From the NCBI GenBank assembly GCA_015206945.1, contig JADEXV010000013.1, positions 1 through 61,709 of the forward strand: DNA of 61,709 bases, written 5' to 3'. The DNA is from Nostocales cyanobacterium LEGE 12452. Its GTDB lineage: Bacteria; Cyanobacteriota; Cyanobacteriia; Cyanobacteriales; Nostocaceae. Below are positions 9,623-19,648 of this stretch, in pieces; the stretch's first letter is position 1; each line of letters opens with the position of its first letter. The translations under genes and the position numbers were made by a program. A model generated the notes under the pieces. The model made no database searches. It saw nothing but the letters and a program-made list of their open reading frames with translations, and had not been told where the DNA came from.

Positions 9623-10402
9623 ATGTTTTTAACTTGGTTAGACAGTAACTCTTGGCTGCTAGAAATCGGCGGGAAACGAATCCTAATTGACCCTTGGCTG
9701 GTTGGTTCGTTAATTTTCAGCAACTTGGATTGGCTATTTAAAGGGTCGCGATCGCAAAACCGCCCAATCCCAGATAATATTGATTTGATCTTGCTATCTC
9801 AAGGTTTAGAAGACCACGCTCATCCACCAACGCTCCAACTTCTGGATCACAGCATCAAGGTTGTAGCTTCTCCGAATGCTGCCAAGGTAGTACAGAAATT
9901 AGGTTACACCCAGGTAACGACTCTTGCTCATGGTGAAACTTTCACCTTAAATAATCAAGTTGAAATCAAAGCTTTCCCCGGTTCATCCATTGGCCCCACT
10001 CTGGTGGAAAATAGTTATCTCCTCAAAGAATTGGAGAGTGGTCTAACTGTATACTATGAGCCTCATGGGGATCATTCTCCACAACTTCAGCCAGCTGCAC
10101 CCATCGATGTAGTGATTACACCGTTTATTGATATGACATTGCCTTTGCTTGGGCCAATTATTAAAGGAAATAATAGTGCCTTGGAAGTAGTAAAGTCGTT
10201 ACAACCTCAAGTAATATTACCGACTGCGGCTGGTGGGGATGTGGCGTTTGAGGGATTGCTGATGAAACTCATTCAGACTAAAGGAAGTACTGAAGAATTT
10301 CGTTCGTTACTAGAGAAAAACAATCTGGTGACGCAGGTGCTTGAGCCGAAACCAGGCGATCGCTTTGAACTACCATTAGAAAAACGAGCATTAGCAATTT
10401 AA
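9623..10402 (+). CDS. metallo-beta-lactamase-fold (UlaG-like) hydrolase
   Basis: About 260 residues from ATG 9623, where the fold begins (MFLTWLDSNSWLLEIGGKR); upstream in-frame ATGs at 9578 and 9593 are possible starts. IDPWLVG and LLSQGLEDHAHPPTL match UlaG-like members, in which the usual HxHxDH motif is altered. YEPHGDHSP and VVITPFIDM follow. The substrate is unknown. It is monocistronic, converging on the MscS gene. Confidence 0.75.
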   Translation: MFLTWLDSNSWLLEIGGKRILIDPWLVGSLIFSNLDWLFKGSRSQNRPIPDNIDLILLSQGLEDHAHPPTLQLLDHSIKVVASPNAAKVVQKLGYTQVTTLAHGETFTLNNQVEIKAFPGSSIGPTLVENSYLLKELESGLTVYYEPHGDHSPQLQPAAPIDVVITPFIDMTLPLLGPIIKGNNSALEVVKSLQPQVILPTAAGGDVAFEGLLMKLIQTKGSTEEFRSLLEKNNLVTQVLEPKPGDRFELPLEKRALAI

Positions 10403-10452
10403 ATTCGAGGACAGATACTGCTTGCCATGTTATTAAACTAACATGGCAAATA

Positions 10453-11478
10453 CTAATTTTTTTCCATAGCTGAATTATCTTGCATATACACTTCTCTAAT
10501 CGGAAAAGGAATTTGAATTCCTGCTTGCTGATAGCGTTTGTGTAATTTTTTGACAAATAGATGTTTGCCAATCCGCTGATCGAAGTATTCGCTTACCCGC
10601 ATATAAAGCGTAAAATCTATACTAAAATCATTAAAAGTATGAAATCTGATATATGGTTCACTATCTTTTAATTCTGGTGCAATTTCTTGCATAACTTCTT
10701 TGGCAACTTCTACAGTCACTTTTTCAACTTGTTCCAAATCGCTATCATAACTTACGCCCACATCCATTGTTAAAGTAATTTCCTTTGCAGGTAGATGATA
10801 GTTTGTAAAAATAGCCGAAGACAACTTAGAATTAGGAACAATGACTACATTATTGGAAATTTCTTTAATGGTGGTATTCCGCCAAGAAATATCTATAACA
10901 TATCCCTCATGACCAGCATCTAATTTTACATAGTCTCCGGTTCTAACTTGCTTAGAAATAACTAGGTAAAAACCAGAAAATAAATTTGCGAGTGTGTCTT
11001 GAAGCGCCAAACCAACTGCTAGACCACCAATCCCTAAAGTCGTGATTATCGGTGTTATCTGAACACCCACTGTTTGCAATATGATTAATGTTCCCAAAAC
11101 TAAAACAGTAATTTTAGCAAGGTTAGAAATTAGTGATGTAGGGACACCTTCTGCTCTGCGAATAAATAAATTAACAAAACCAGCACTCAATCTTGCTAAA
11201 ACTAGGGTTACTGAATACAGCAGTGCGATCGTCAAAACTTTTTGCAGTACGATCGCAATATCTGGTTTCAGGGGTGCGCTGAGAATTGCCCAAAAAAAAC
11301 CGCCAATGACAAACCAAATAAAAGTCATGCGGTGCAGAGAGCGAAATATAATATTACCCCCAGCAATTCGTTTATTATTAACGAATGTTTCTAGTTTTTT
11401 GAAGATAACTTTTTCACCAATTATCCCAGCTAGTAAGCCAGCTAAAATAAACGCTATCGGTGCAATCCATTCCATCAT
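10453..11478 (-). CDS. MscS-family mechanosensitive ion channel
   Basis: 341 residues. Several hydrophobic helices in the first 140 residues are followed by the pore-lining helix and MscS beta domain: GLAVGLALQDTLANLFSGFY, then DYVKLDAGHEGYVIDISWRNT and VIVPNSKLSS. The C-terminal alpha/beta domain ends in FPIREVYM, typical of the family. It should act in the plasma membrane as an osmotic release valve. ATG at 11478 follows directly on the hydrophobic N-terminus. Confidence 0.9.
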   Translation of the reverse strand: MMEWIAPIAFILAGLLAGIIGEKVIFKKLETFVNNKRIAGGNIIFRSLHRMTFIWFVIGGFFWAILSAPLKPDIAIVLQKVLTIALLYSVTLVLARLSAGFVNLFIRRAEGVPTSLISNLAKITVLVLGTLIILQTVGVQITPIITTLGIGGLAVGLALQDTLANLFSGFYLVISKQVRTGDYVKLDAGHEGYVIDISWRNTTIKEISNNVVIVPNSKLSSAIFTNYHLPAKEITLTMDVGVSYDSDLEQVEKVTVEVAKEVMQEIAPELKDSEPYIRFHTFNDFSIDFTLYMRVSEYFDQRIGKHLFVKKLHKRYQQAGIQIPFPIREVYMQDNSAMEKN

Positions 11479-11586
11479 ATCAATTTTAAATTTAGAGTTT
11501 TAGATTTACGAGAACTGCATTTTTGCTGTGTTTATGGCTAAATTTTACCTTGTTGTCGGATTAGCTGCTTGATATTTTCTTTCCTT

Positions 11587-12504
11587 ATGGACTTGCCAAT
11601 TATTTACCACCCAGATTACGTTGCTCCCCTACCTGAAGGACATCGTTTTCCGATGCCTAAGTTCCGACAACTCTACGAATTGCTGTTAGCTGATGGTGTA
11701 GCGAATCAAGAACAATTTCACACCCCCGAACGTCCACCGCTAGAATTGATAGAGTTAGTCCATACTCCAAACTATGTTCAAGCTTATTGTGAGGGAACCC
11801 TAGATACCAAAGCACAGCGACGCATTGGTTTGCCTTGGAGTCCAGCGTTAGCGAATCGTACTTGTGTGGCGGTAGGTGGTACGATACTGACTGCGAAACT
11901 GGCACTAAGTCAGGGTTTAGCTTGTAATACGGCTGGTGGAACTCATCATGCCTTTCCCAGTTATGGATCTGGTTTTTGTATTTTCAACGATTTAGCGATC
12001 GCCTGTCGCGTTTTACAAAAATTCGGACTCGTCCAAAAAATCCTAATTGTGGATTTAGATGTTCATCAAGGAGATGGCACAGCTTTTATCTTCCAAGACG
12101 ACGACAGCGTTTTTACTTTTTCCATGCACTGCGAAGTCAATTTCCCAGGTACTAAACAAAACAGCGATTTGGATGTTCCTTTGCCTATAGGAATGGAAGA
12201 TGACGCTTATTTACAAACCTTGGCGAATTATCTATCAGATTTGTTGTCTAAAGTCAAGCCAGACTTAGTATTTTATGATGCTGGTGTTGACCCTCATATA
12301 GGCGATCGCTTGGGAAAATTAGCCTTAACTGATGCTGGCATTTTTCGCCGTGAAATGCAGGTTTTAAGTACCTGTATGAGTAGCGGTTATCCCGTCGCTT
12401 GCGTGATTGGCGGCGGTTATGCTGATGATATGAAATCCTTGGTATGGCGACATTCCCTGTTGCATCGGGCCGCTAGCGAAGTTTACCATCAATATAAACT
12501 TTGA
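11587..12504 (+). CDS. histone deacetylase-like amidohydrolase
   Basis: 305 residues from ATG 11587 (an in-frame TTG at 11569 is less likely). Class II HDAC/acetoin-utilisation-type motifs: IYHPDY at the N-terminus, GGTHHAFPSYGSGFCIFND (active-site His pair and Asn), ILIVDLDVHQGDGTAF (zinc-binding Asp and His), and DLVFYDAGVDPH (second zinc Asp). In bacteria these enzymes remove acetyl groups from polyamines or small amides; the substrate here is not known. Confidence 0.88.
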   Translation: MDLPIIYHPDYVAPLPEGHRFPMPKFRQLYELLLADGVANQEQFHTPERPPLELIELVHTPNYVQAYCEGTLDTKAQRRIGLPWSPALANRTCVAVGGTILTAKLALSQGLACNTAGGTHHAFPSYGSGFCIFNDLAIACRVLQKFGLVQKILIVDLDVHQGDGTAFIFQDDDSVFTFSMHCEVNFPGTKQNSDLDVPLPIGMEDDAYLQTLANYLSDLLSKVKPDLVFYDAGVDPHIGDRLGKLALTDAGIFRREMQVLSTCMSSGYPVACVIGGGYADDMKSLVWRHSLLHRAASEVYHQYKL

Positions 12505-12558
12505 TTAGCCCCTTAGTTAAGCAATTTTTCCTTCTATTCCTTCTCTCTCTGTGTCGCG

Positions 12559-12597
12559 CCAGTTGCTACAACGGGGGGAACCCCCACAACGCACTGG
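12559..12597. repeat. REP-like hairpin element
   Basis: An imperfect palindrome with outer arms CCAGT/ACTGG and inner arms GGGGG/CCCCC, embedded in low-complexity CTCTCTG/CTCTGCG text. This combination recurs across Nostoc intergenic regions (established pattern, recalled and not searched). It lies between the HDAC-like gene and the helicase gene. Confidence 0.6.
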
Positions 12598-12712
12598 CTT
12601 CTCTGCGTCTCTGCGGTTAATTAAAAAAATGACTTTGACAAACAGCACTAGCCTTAACTGAATCGTATTGAGTTCTAAAATATAAAAACCTTGTGTGCAA
12701 AGGCAGTACTGG

Positions 12713-15700
12713 ATGAATAACGGCAAACTCAGAATATACGAACTAGCAAAAGAATTAAATTTGGATAGCAAGAAGCTATTATTAATTTGCGAAAAGCTCA
12801 AAATTGTAGTCAAAGGCCATACCAGTACAATCTCAGAATCCGATGCAGAGCGTATTCGTGCAATAGCAAATAAACTAACAGCAAAATCCTCAAAAACTAA
12901 AACAACCTCTGAAGATTGGGGCTATTCGTTTATAGCTTCAGCAATTGATAGCTTTATCCGGCATCTTGAAGGTGAGGCTGCCTTGAAATCATATCCCGAA
13001 TTTAGGGAGCGGCGCGATCGCGCCAATGAGTTAATCTATGAATGTGTCGGTAAAAAGCCCTCCCTATTTTACGTGCGTCGCAAAGGCGCGGGGAAAGAAG
13101 CAAGAGAAGAAATTTGGGATTTGACAATAGCAACAGACTCCGATGATTTTCCATTACCCGCAAGACTTGAGAAGCTCAGAAAAACATTAGGATTTAGAGC
13201 AGCTGTACCAAAAGATGGACGCGGCGGTATAAAAATACTTTCGGCTCAGTTGTTACAACCCTCACGGGGACACGCCGATAGCTATGCTATACCTTGTCGC
13301 TTACGTCTCTTACCTAATCATCAGCATCATCTCGACATTCCGCCCGCAACATTGAAACGCATTGCAGCCGCGCCAGTTTGTGGCGAAAATGTACCTACAG
13401 AAGATCAGCTTAAAGCTTGGAAAGCATTTTTACAAATTGAGGAAAAAATTGCGAAAGCACGTCAATTTTGCGTGCGTTATGTAAGTCATAACTATAACTT
13501 CAAAAGACGAATCAGTTTTGAAATTGATGTAGCCTCAGCTACCCTTGACGGCTTTTATCAAAATTCCCTCGAAGTAGAAAACTTTTGGGAACGAGCAAGA
13601 CGGACAAAAAACGAAGATTTAAAGCTTTTTGAAACTGCTCCTGTCGGCAAAAATTGGATTAGCGGTCGTCAATTAGGGGCTGTTGAAGAAGTTGACCCCA
13701 ACCGTTGTATTATCAGCCTCAGATTAGAACGCGACTTAGCTGAATTCATGGCAACAGAGCGTTATAAGTTGCCAGATACAGGATTTTTATGTTTTGAAGC
13801 AGTTGGTGATATTCAGCAGATTCAGCGTAAGAAAAAAGCTTTAGATGATTTGAATAATGGTTACACCCAAAATTCATATTTGGGCAACTTTTTATTCGAT
13901 GCTTCTCAAGCTAGACAAATCAAAACAACTTTTGAGCTTCAACCACAAGATTTATTATTATCTTCTGCTAATCCTGGTCAGAAAGCAGCAGTAGAAAAGG
14001 TACTTGCCGCTAAGGATCTTGTTCTTATCCAAGGGCCACCAGGTACTGGGAAAACTACCGTAATTGCCGAGATTTGCTATCAAATTGCCCTTCGCGGTGG
14101 ACGTACTTTAATCGCATCTCAAGCCAATTTAGCAGTAGATAACGCCCTGAGTCGATTAGTTCATAACCCCGTAATTCGCGCTGTAAGAAAAGGTAGAGCC
14201 GAAAAAGTTGGGGAGGAAGGACAGCCATTTTTAGAAAACCAAGTGATTGGCAGATGGCTAGAAAATACAGCTTCTGATTGCGAAAATAATCTTACTCAAC
14301 GGCTGGAAAATATCCAAATTTTCAGTCAATTACTAGCATCATCACAAAGATTCACAGCCTACTTTCAAGCAGAGGAGGAATTCAATCAACAACAAACTAA
14401 ATTCAATAAGAATAAGTTAAAGATAGAGGCAAATTTTAAAAGTCAAGAAAAATCTTACAATGAAACCGTAGAAAAGCAGAATCACGTTGAATTCCTAATT
14501 GCAGGGCTAGAAAATATACTAAATACTGCACCAAATATAAACTGGGAAGCTCCAGAAGTTACAGATTTTTTGCCACTTCTTAAGCCATACACAGAAGGTA
14601 ACAGTTTAGTAGAAGAATTTTTAGCAAATGTTCGTCAAACCATCAAATATACTGATGAACTTGGCTTTGTTCGGCCGACGCTTGGTGCTTTTGGTTTAGC
14701 GGTTTGGTTGCGTGAAACTGTAGCAAGAGAAATTTCTGGATTTAAAACTGCTTTGACTTATGCTCAAAATGCAAGTAAAGCTATATCAGAAGTTGCGGCA
14801 TCAGTACAGATCGTACAACAAAATTTCGCCTCATTAAATCAGCTGCAACCAGATTATCAGAAATATCTTGCCAAACTGCAAAACATACAGCAAACAATCC
14901 AGATATGGGAAAACCGCAAACGGGAAATAGATTATATTATCTCAGCAGTTAAGGAATGGAAATCTACAGCACCTTCTCTTCTCTATCAAACTTTAAAAGA
15001 ATGTCATCAATCAGGTTTACCACTAACCGAGAATTTAGTAGACTTGCCGTTAGGTTTGTTGATGTTTGCTAATACATTAAAATTACCAATAGTACCAAAA
15101 GTTTACAAAGTTAACCTGCCAGAATGGGAGCTATTGACAAAAGCGATCGCTTATGAAATAGACGGAAATTTTACTGATCGGCAGGGTAAACAGCATAACT
15201 TTAGTTATTTTTTACAGCAAAATTTTAGTCAGATTCCAATGGTGCTATCAAAAAGCGATCGCACCCAATGGCAAGAAACCTATCAACAGTTTAACAATTA
15301 TCAGCTACTCAACCCCAAACAGCGAAAGTTACTAGTTGAAAATACCCAAATTTTCTTAATTAGAATGCAACGGACTTATGGCAAATCGTGGGAATGGAAT
15401 AACATCGACTCTACTCTCACGCAGATTACACAAGAATTGCTAGATACAATCCTTGCAAATGCACGTCAATGCGTTTTAAAAGTAAAAACAGAAACCGATC
15501 AACAGCTTCAGCATCTCCAACGCCAATTAAATGAACTTCAAAAAAATGAAGTTAGCCAACAGCAAATATCCATTACTCAAGCTGAAGCCGAAAAAGCACA
15601 GCAAGATGCTAATTTGCAGCTTGAACGAGTTATAAATATTTTGCAAGAACTTAATCACCAAGATATTCCTACTCAATTACGCATTCTAACCGAACAATAT

Positions 15701-17191
15701 CTCGCAACACAATCAAAGATTTGGGAGCAGCCGCAAGAATTTTTAAATCAAGTTCATTCTTGGGAAACTTCCATTAGCCAACTTGAAAAATTAATTTCAT
15801 TATTAGAACCCTTTGCTGTGTTGGAGATGATTAAAAATTTTCTCTATGAGCATTTATCAAAGGTACAACAAGAAACTGATAATTCTCTACAGCAGCTTAA
15901 AAAATTACAAATTAGCCTACGCGAAATAGAACAAAAATTACAACCACAGCCATCAGGAGGTTTAATAGAAGAAAGAAGCTGGTGGTTGACACAATGGCAA
16001 GCAATACCGGATAAATTTAAACCAGAAAAATTTGCTAATGACTTGTTTAATATAGAATTATTACGTAGCATAAATATTAGCTTTGAATCTTGGCAACAGC
16101 AACTACAAAAAGATGCAGCTTATCTCAATAAATATCAGAATTTTGTACAAGATTGGATAGAAAAATTAAGACAGCCAAATGAACGCGATCGCGATGATTT
16201 AAGGCGCACATATTTAGATAATGCCAACGTCGTCGGTATCACCTGTGTTCAAGCTGCAAATAGAGGTTTTTCGGAAGAATTCAAATCTTTCGATGTCGTC
16301 ATCATTGATGAGGTTAGTAAGTGTACTCCGCCAGAGTTACTAATCCCAGCCTTGAAAGGTAAAAAGTTAGTCATGGTAGGCGATCATCGGCAATTACCAC
16401 CCATGCTTGATACTAGCACTATAGAAGAAGTTGCTCAAACAATGGGTAATACACGAGATGAACTACAATTCTTAGAAGAATCATTATTTAAAAGTCAGTT
16501 TGAATCTGCTGATGAAAGCATCAAACAAATGCTAACTACACAATATCGAATGCACCCATTTATTATGGGAGCAATCAATCAGTTTTATGACGGTAAATTA
16601 GAATCTGGTATTTTGGAGCCAGACACAAAACGCGCCCATCATTTAGCAGGCGAAATTCTCCAAGAATCTCAGCATCTTATCTGGGTAAAAACGCCGATAG
16701 AAAATCAGTTTTTAGAGCAACGAAATGGAACTTCTTACTTTAATACTCCAGAAATTGATGCGATTGAACGTCTGTGTCACCAGTTTGAGACTACTTGGGC
16801 TTCTAGAGTTGCTAATGGTGAACCGAAAAAAGAAATTGCTGTAATTACCTTTTATGGCGCTCAATTAAGAAAAATTGATGAACGTCTGCAATCTGAACTT
16901 TTTCCTTCACTAGAAATTCGTACTGGTACAGTAGACAGATTTCAAGGGATGGAAAGACCGGTTGTAATTGTGAGTATGGTTCGCAACAATAGCAAAGGAG
17001 ATGTAGGATTTGCTAAGAAACCAGAACGGGTAAATGTTGCATTTTCCCGCGCTCAAGAACTACTAATAATTGTGGGTTGTCATAATTTATTTACCCATCA
17101 ATCAGGTAAAGTCGGAAGTATGTATTCCGAAGTTTCAAATATTGTAAGTCTTCATGAAGGTTTCGTTGATGTTTCTCGCCTCTTCAGCTAA
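12713..17191 (+). CDS. giant SF1 (UPF1/DNA2-like) helicase with N-terminal IF2-N-like domain and long coiled coil
   Basis: 1492 residues from ATG 12713 (GTG at 12695 is an alternative; AAGG lies about ten bases upstream of the ATG). Residues 1-55 ([19 protein letters not shown]... [16 protein letters not shown]) resemble the IF2 N-terminal module. An unassigned region follows to about 430. The helicase core then opens with [10 protein letters not shown] (about 438-447), is interrupted by about 700 residues rich in Gln/Leu/Glu coiled coil, and resumes with [13 protein letters not shown] (1196), [17 protein letters not shown] (1276), [14 protein letters not shown] (1406) and NVAFSRAQ. All SF1 motifs are present, so it should be an active nucleic-acid ATPase. 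Whether it acts on RNA, DNA or in defence is unknown. Confidence 0.88.
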   Translation: MNNGKLRIYELAKELNLDSKKLLLICEKLKIVVKGHTSTISESDAERIRAIANKLTAKSSKTKTTSEDWGYSFIASAIDSFIRHLEGEAALKSYPEFRERRDRANELIYECVGKKPSLFYVRRKGAGKEAREEIWDLTIATDSDDFPLPARLEKLRKTLGFRAAVPKDGRGGIKILSAQLLQPSRGHADSYAIPCRLRLLPNHQHHLDIPPATLKRIAAAPVCGENVPTEDQLKAWKAFLQIEEKIAKARQFCVRYVSHNYNFKRRISFEIDVASATLDGFYQNSLEVENFWERARRTKNEDLKLFETAPVGKNWISGRQLGAVEEVDPNRCIISLRLERDLAEFMATERYKLPDTGFLCFEAVGDIQQIQRKKKALDDLNNGYTQNSYLGNFLFDASQARQIKTTFELQPQDLLLSSANPGQKAAVEKVLAAKDLVLIQGPPGTGKTTVIAEICYQIALRGGRTLIASQANLAVDNALSRLVHNPVIRAVRKGRAEKVGEEGQPFLENQVIGRWLENTASDCENNLTQRLENIQIFSQLLASSQRFTAYFQAEEEFNQQQTKFNKNKLKIEANFKSQEKSYNETVEKQNHVEFLIAGLENILNTAPNINWEAPEVTDFLPLLKPYTEGNSLVEEFLANVRQTIKYTDELGFVRPTLGAFGLAVWLRETVAREISGFKTALTYAQNASKAISEVAASVQIVQQNFASLNQLQPDYQKYLAKLQNIQQTIQIWENRKREIDYIISAVKEWKSTAPSLLYQTLKECHQSGLPLTENLVDLPLGLLMFANTLKLPIVPKVYKVNLPEWELLTKAIAYEIDGNFTDRQGKQHNFSYFLQQNFSQIPMVLSKSDRTQWQETYQQFNNYQLLNPKQRKLLVENTQIFLIRMQRTYGKSWEWNNIDSTLTQITQELLDTILANARQCVLKVKTETDQQLQHLQRQLNELQKNEVSQQQISITQAEAEKAQQDANLQLERVINILQELNHQDIPTQLRILTEQYLATQSKIWEQPQEFLNQVHSWETSISQLEKLISLLEPFAVLEMIKNFLYEHLSKVQQETDNSLQQLKKLQISLREIEQKLQPQPSGGLIEERSWWLTQWQAIPDKFKPEKFANDLFNIELLRSINISFESWQQQLQKDAAYLNKYQNFVQDWIEKLRQPNERDRDDLRRTYLDNANVVGITCVQAANRGFSEEFKSFDVVIIDEVSKCTPPELLIPALKGKKLVMVGDHRQLPPMLDTSTIEEVAQTMGNTRDELQFLEESLFKSQFESADESIKQMLTTQYRMHPFIMGAINQFYDGKLESGILEPDTKRAHHLAGEILQESQHLIWVKTPIENQFLEQRNGTSYFNTPEIDAIERLCHQFETTWASRVANGEPKKEIAVITFYGAQLRKIDERLQSELFPSLEIRTGTVDRFQGMERPVVIVSMVRNNSKGDVGFAKKPERVNVAFSRAQELLIIVGCHNLFTHQSGKVGSMYSEVSNIVSLHEGFVDVSRLFS

Positions 17192-17203
17192 ATCTGTGGT
17201 GTG

Positions 17204-17225
17204 CTTACGCATAGCCCGCCGCAGA
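17204..17225. repeat. dispersed Nostoc-type short repeat
   Basis: GCTTACGCATAGCCCGCCG belongs to the same short-repeat family as the copies at 49871-49900 and 59041-59065 (variants of GCGTAGGCGTAGCC...GTAGACATC). The 17192-17406 spacer holds nothing else recognisable. Confidence 0.45.
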
Positions 17226-17406
17226 TATTGTGCGAATCGACAAAAAACCTAGATTTCATAAACCGTAACTTGGGCTAAGTATCTTAACGGAATTTGCTTC
17301 TAGAGATAGGAATATCGTATTTATGCGGTCGATACTGTAGCATTTGATAGCTATTCTAAGAAAAGCACTGAGACAATACAGCGCTGAGTAATTAGTTAAC
17401 TTCTTT

Positions 17407-17901
17407 ATGCTTTACCGTCTAGCCTTAACCTCTAGCCTGGTGCTGGCAAGTGCATTAAGCTTGCAGGCATTCGCTCTAGATCGAGCTGTGCTAGCTCAAA
17501 GTGCAGATGTTCCGTTCAGTGGAACAGTTCCAGCTGAAGCTACCTTTATTTCTCCTGCCTCTGGCACTGCTGAACCAACTATTTCTAGCAATTCTGGTGG
17601 AATTGCTAGAAATCTTGAATCACAAACTCCTGCCACTATCGGTGTGCAAAGCAGCACATCTGCAACCGTTACTGTTTCTCCCCCCAGGCTTGTATCTGGT
17701 CCTAGTCCCGATCCATCTGGGACAACGCACATTGGCTTTTTAAAATTTGGTTCGACCAATGTTCGCAGTGATGTTGGTGGTGGAAGCGCAACTTTGCCGC
17801 CAGGTAACACCAATCTAGAGGTGAATTTGTTAGTAGAACGACCAGTAGGATTTACGCCAGGAATTTATACCTACGTTGTTACCTTAACCATTGCACCATA
17901 A
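17407..17901 (+). CDS. secreted fimbrial subunit-like protein, cysteine-free
   Basis: 164 residues: a signal peptide (LALTSSLVLASALSLQAFA), then a small beta-rich, Ser/Thr/Pro-rich domain beginning ADVPFSGTVPAEATF and ending in an amphipathic strand TPGIYTYVVTLTIAP. The start and end echo the next gene (ADVPFTANVGG... PGSYSYVTTLTIVP), indicating paralogous subunits. It lacks the Cys pair of the second subunit. First gene of the chaperone-usher locus; the subunit role is inferred from this context and from the C-terminal strand, which in such subunits is donated or recognised during assembly. Confidence 0.7.
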   Translation: MLYRLALTSSLVLASALSLQAFALDRAVLAQSADVPFSGTVPAEATFISPASGTAEPTISSNSGGIARNLESQTPATIGVQSSTSATVTVSPPRLVSGPSPDPSGTTHIGFLKFGSTNVRSDVGGGSATLPPGNTNLEVNLLVERPVGFTPGIYTYVVTLTIAP

Positions 17902-17961
17902 CTGCTTTTTTGTTGATACTTCGTTTGATTTAACGCTAATTTATTTGAGAAGGATTTAAAA

Positions 17962-18435
17962 ATGATTCGTCGTTCTTTATTAACCGCTGCTTTGATAATT
18001 GTTGGTTCTGTTGCTGTTGCACCCAAAACAATGGCACAAACTGCTGATGTTCCCTTTACAGCAAATGTCGGTGGTGTCTGCAACTTCGATCAAATTATTC
18101 CTGGTAAATTGGGACTTAATCAGCCGACTAATGCAACTGCACTAGCGGGAGGATTTCCTGGAGGGCAATTTGGTAAGGTTTTTGTTAGCTGTAACCAAGG
18201 TGCCAGAGTGAGTATATCTCAGCCACAGCAGACCGGAGGCCCTGGATTTACACCTATGTTCTCTGCCGGACATATCAACTCATCTTTTGGTAGTACGAGT
18301 TCTCAGGGTGGTAGTCCTGTGTTACTGCCCCCTGGTAGCGGTTTGCCTTTGGATATAGACATGATCGTAGATAAAGGCAGTCCTCTTGTTCCTGGAAGCT
18401 ACAGCTATGTGACAACCTTGACTATCGTGCCATAG
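17962..18435 (+). CDS. secreted fimbrial subunit-like protein with one disulfide pair
   Basis: 157 residues, ATG with AAGGA eight to ten bases upstream. Signal peptide ending near APKTMAQ, then ADVPFTANVGGVCNFDQ. Two mature cysteines (GGVC and VSCNQG) would form the subunit disulfide, and the C-terminal strand is YSYVTTLTIVP. This resembles spore-coat-U/CsuA-type subunits of archaic chaperone-usher pili. It lies 60 bases after its paralogue and is followed by a hairpin terminator (18487-18530), which could make subunit mRNA more abundant than the downstream assembly genes. Confidence 0.72.
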   Translation: MIRRSLLTAALIIVGSVAVAPKTMAQTADVPFTANVGGVCNFDQIIPGKLGLNQPTNATALAGGFPGGQFGKVFVSCNQGARVSISQPQQTGGPGFTPMFSAGHINSSFGSTSSQGGSPVLLPPGSGLPLDIDMIVDKGSPLVPGSYSYVTTLTIVP

Positions 18436-18486
18436 TCTAAAATTTTTCCAGTTTCCCTTCAGATTGATTGAGAAAAATAACTGCTG

Positions 18487-18535
18487 AATATCTTGTCGCT
18501 AAAGAATAAATCTTCAAGCGGCAAGATATTTTTCT
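18487..18535 (+). terminator. hairpin terminator or attenuator after the fimbrial subunit genes
   Basis: Arms AATATCTTGTCGCT (18487-18500) and AGCGGCAAGATATT (18517-18530) pair over 14 bases with one G-T and are followed by a T-run. Confidence 0.7.
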
Positions 18536-18616
18536 GATTACCCAGAGATAAAATAAGTCTGCTTTTGGGAATTATAAATCAGGAATTAAATTGACAATCC
18601 TGCCATATTTATAAAT

Positions 18617-19444
18617 ATGCTCAATAACAATTGGCGCTCTCTAGCTGCTGTTAGTGCTGGCTTATTCGCCCTAATTTTGTTTCCTGTTGCAGCTAAAGCA
18701 CAAATGAGTGTTTCTCCTCTGGTGATTGAAGCCAAGGCAGAACGCGGACAAGCCCAAGGAATGATTACAATTTCCAATACCAGTAAGACTCCTTCTCGGA
18801 TTCGGATCTATGCTCAACCTTTCACATATAGCCGTGATACAGGGTTTCAAACCTTACCCTCTAGCCCCAGTGACCTGACAAAATATCTACAATTCTCACC
18901 GCGTGAGTTGACTGTCAAACCAGGAGAAGTTCGGCGGGTGCGCCTCATTAGCCGCTTGGCTCCTAATTTACCTGACGGAGAATATCGTGCGGTAGTGTTT
19001 AATGAAACTCTCAGTGAATCCAAAGATGCTGCTGGTAATAACGTTACTTTGGTGGCACGAATTGGCGTGACATTCTACGTCAGAAAAGGCAATCTTTCTC
19101 CACAATTAGCAATTGATGGTGCCAGCTTTAACCCAGAGCAAAAACAAATTCAAATTTTAGTTCGCAATCACGGTCAAGCAACTGTTCTCCCTAGCTTAAA
19201 TTGGACTTTGCGCCAAGGACAAACTGTTGTCAAAACTGGGCAGGTAGATACCAATGCTGTAGTGGCAAATAGCGATCGCAATTTCTTATTAAATTACCCC
19301 AACAAAAACCAACCAGCCCTCAAACCCGGTCAATATCAGCTTACTGGTGAGTTGTTTTGGGGTGAAGACAGTAAAAAAAGTAAGTTGCCTTTCAATCTAA
19401 ATATTACTATTCCTACACAAGCAGCTACATTACAAAATAAATAG
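18617..19444 (+). CDS. PapD-like periplasmic fimbrial chaperone
   Basis: 275 residues: signal peptide (AGLFALILFPVAAKA), then an immunoglobulin-like pilus chaperone domain: MSVSPLVIEAKAERGQAQG, TISNTSKTPSRIRIYAQPF, FSPRELTVKPGEVRRVRL, LPDGEYRAVVFNE. The order of strands and the conserved SPxxxxxxPGExxxVRL text match the PapD/CsuC family. It should hold subunits in the periplasm by strand complementation and pass them to the usher encoded 200 bases downstream. Confidence 0.8.
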   Translation: MLNNNWRSLAAVSAGLFALILFPVAAKAQMSVSPLVIEAKAERGQAQGMITISNTSKTPSRIRIYAQPFTYSRDTGFQTLPSSPSDLTKYLQFSPRELTVKPGEVRRVRLISRLAPNLPDGEYRAVVFNETLSESKDAAGNNVTLVARIGVTFYVRKGNLSPQLAIDGASFNPEQKQIQILVRNHGQATVLPSLNWTLRQGQTVVKTGQVDTNAVVANSDRNFLLNYPNKNQPALKPGQYQLTGELFWGEDSKKSKLPFNLNITIPTQAATLQNK

Positions 19445-19585
19445 TTTGTGTAAAAATTCGTAATTCGTAATTAATAAATTCAAATTAAATCTGGCATCTG
19501 TAGCCTGATTTGCAAGAATTAGTCTTGCTGTAAAATACAGCATTAATATCGATAATTTTGCCTGCTGCGTGGGAATTATATGTTG

Positions 19586-19617
19586 TAGAGACATCGCATT
19601 GCAATGTCTCTATTTTT
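19586..19617 (+). terminator. hairpin with T-run between chaperone and usher genes
   Basis: Perfect 9-bp arms TAGAGACAT (19586-19594) and ATGTCTCTA (19604-19612), followed by TTTTT. It may attenuate transcription into the usher gene or simply be a dispersed palindrome. Confidence 0.55.
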
Positions 19618-19648
19618 ATAGATATATTTACTGATAAATGCAAAATTT

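Noticed and set aside
12517-12813. 98-codon minus-strand ORF upstream of the helicase
   Set aside because: Covers a REP-like hairpin and the helicase start; composition is repeat-derived.
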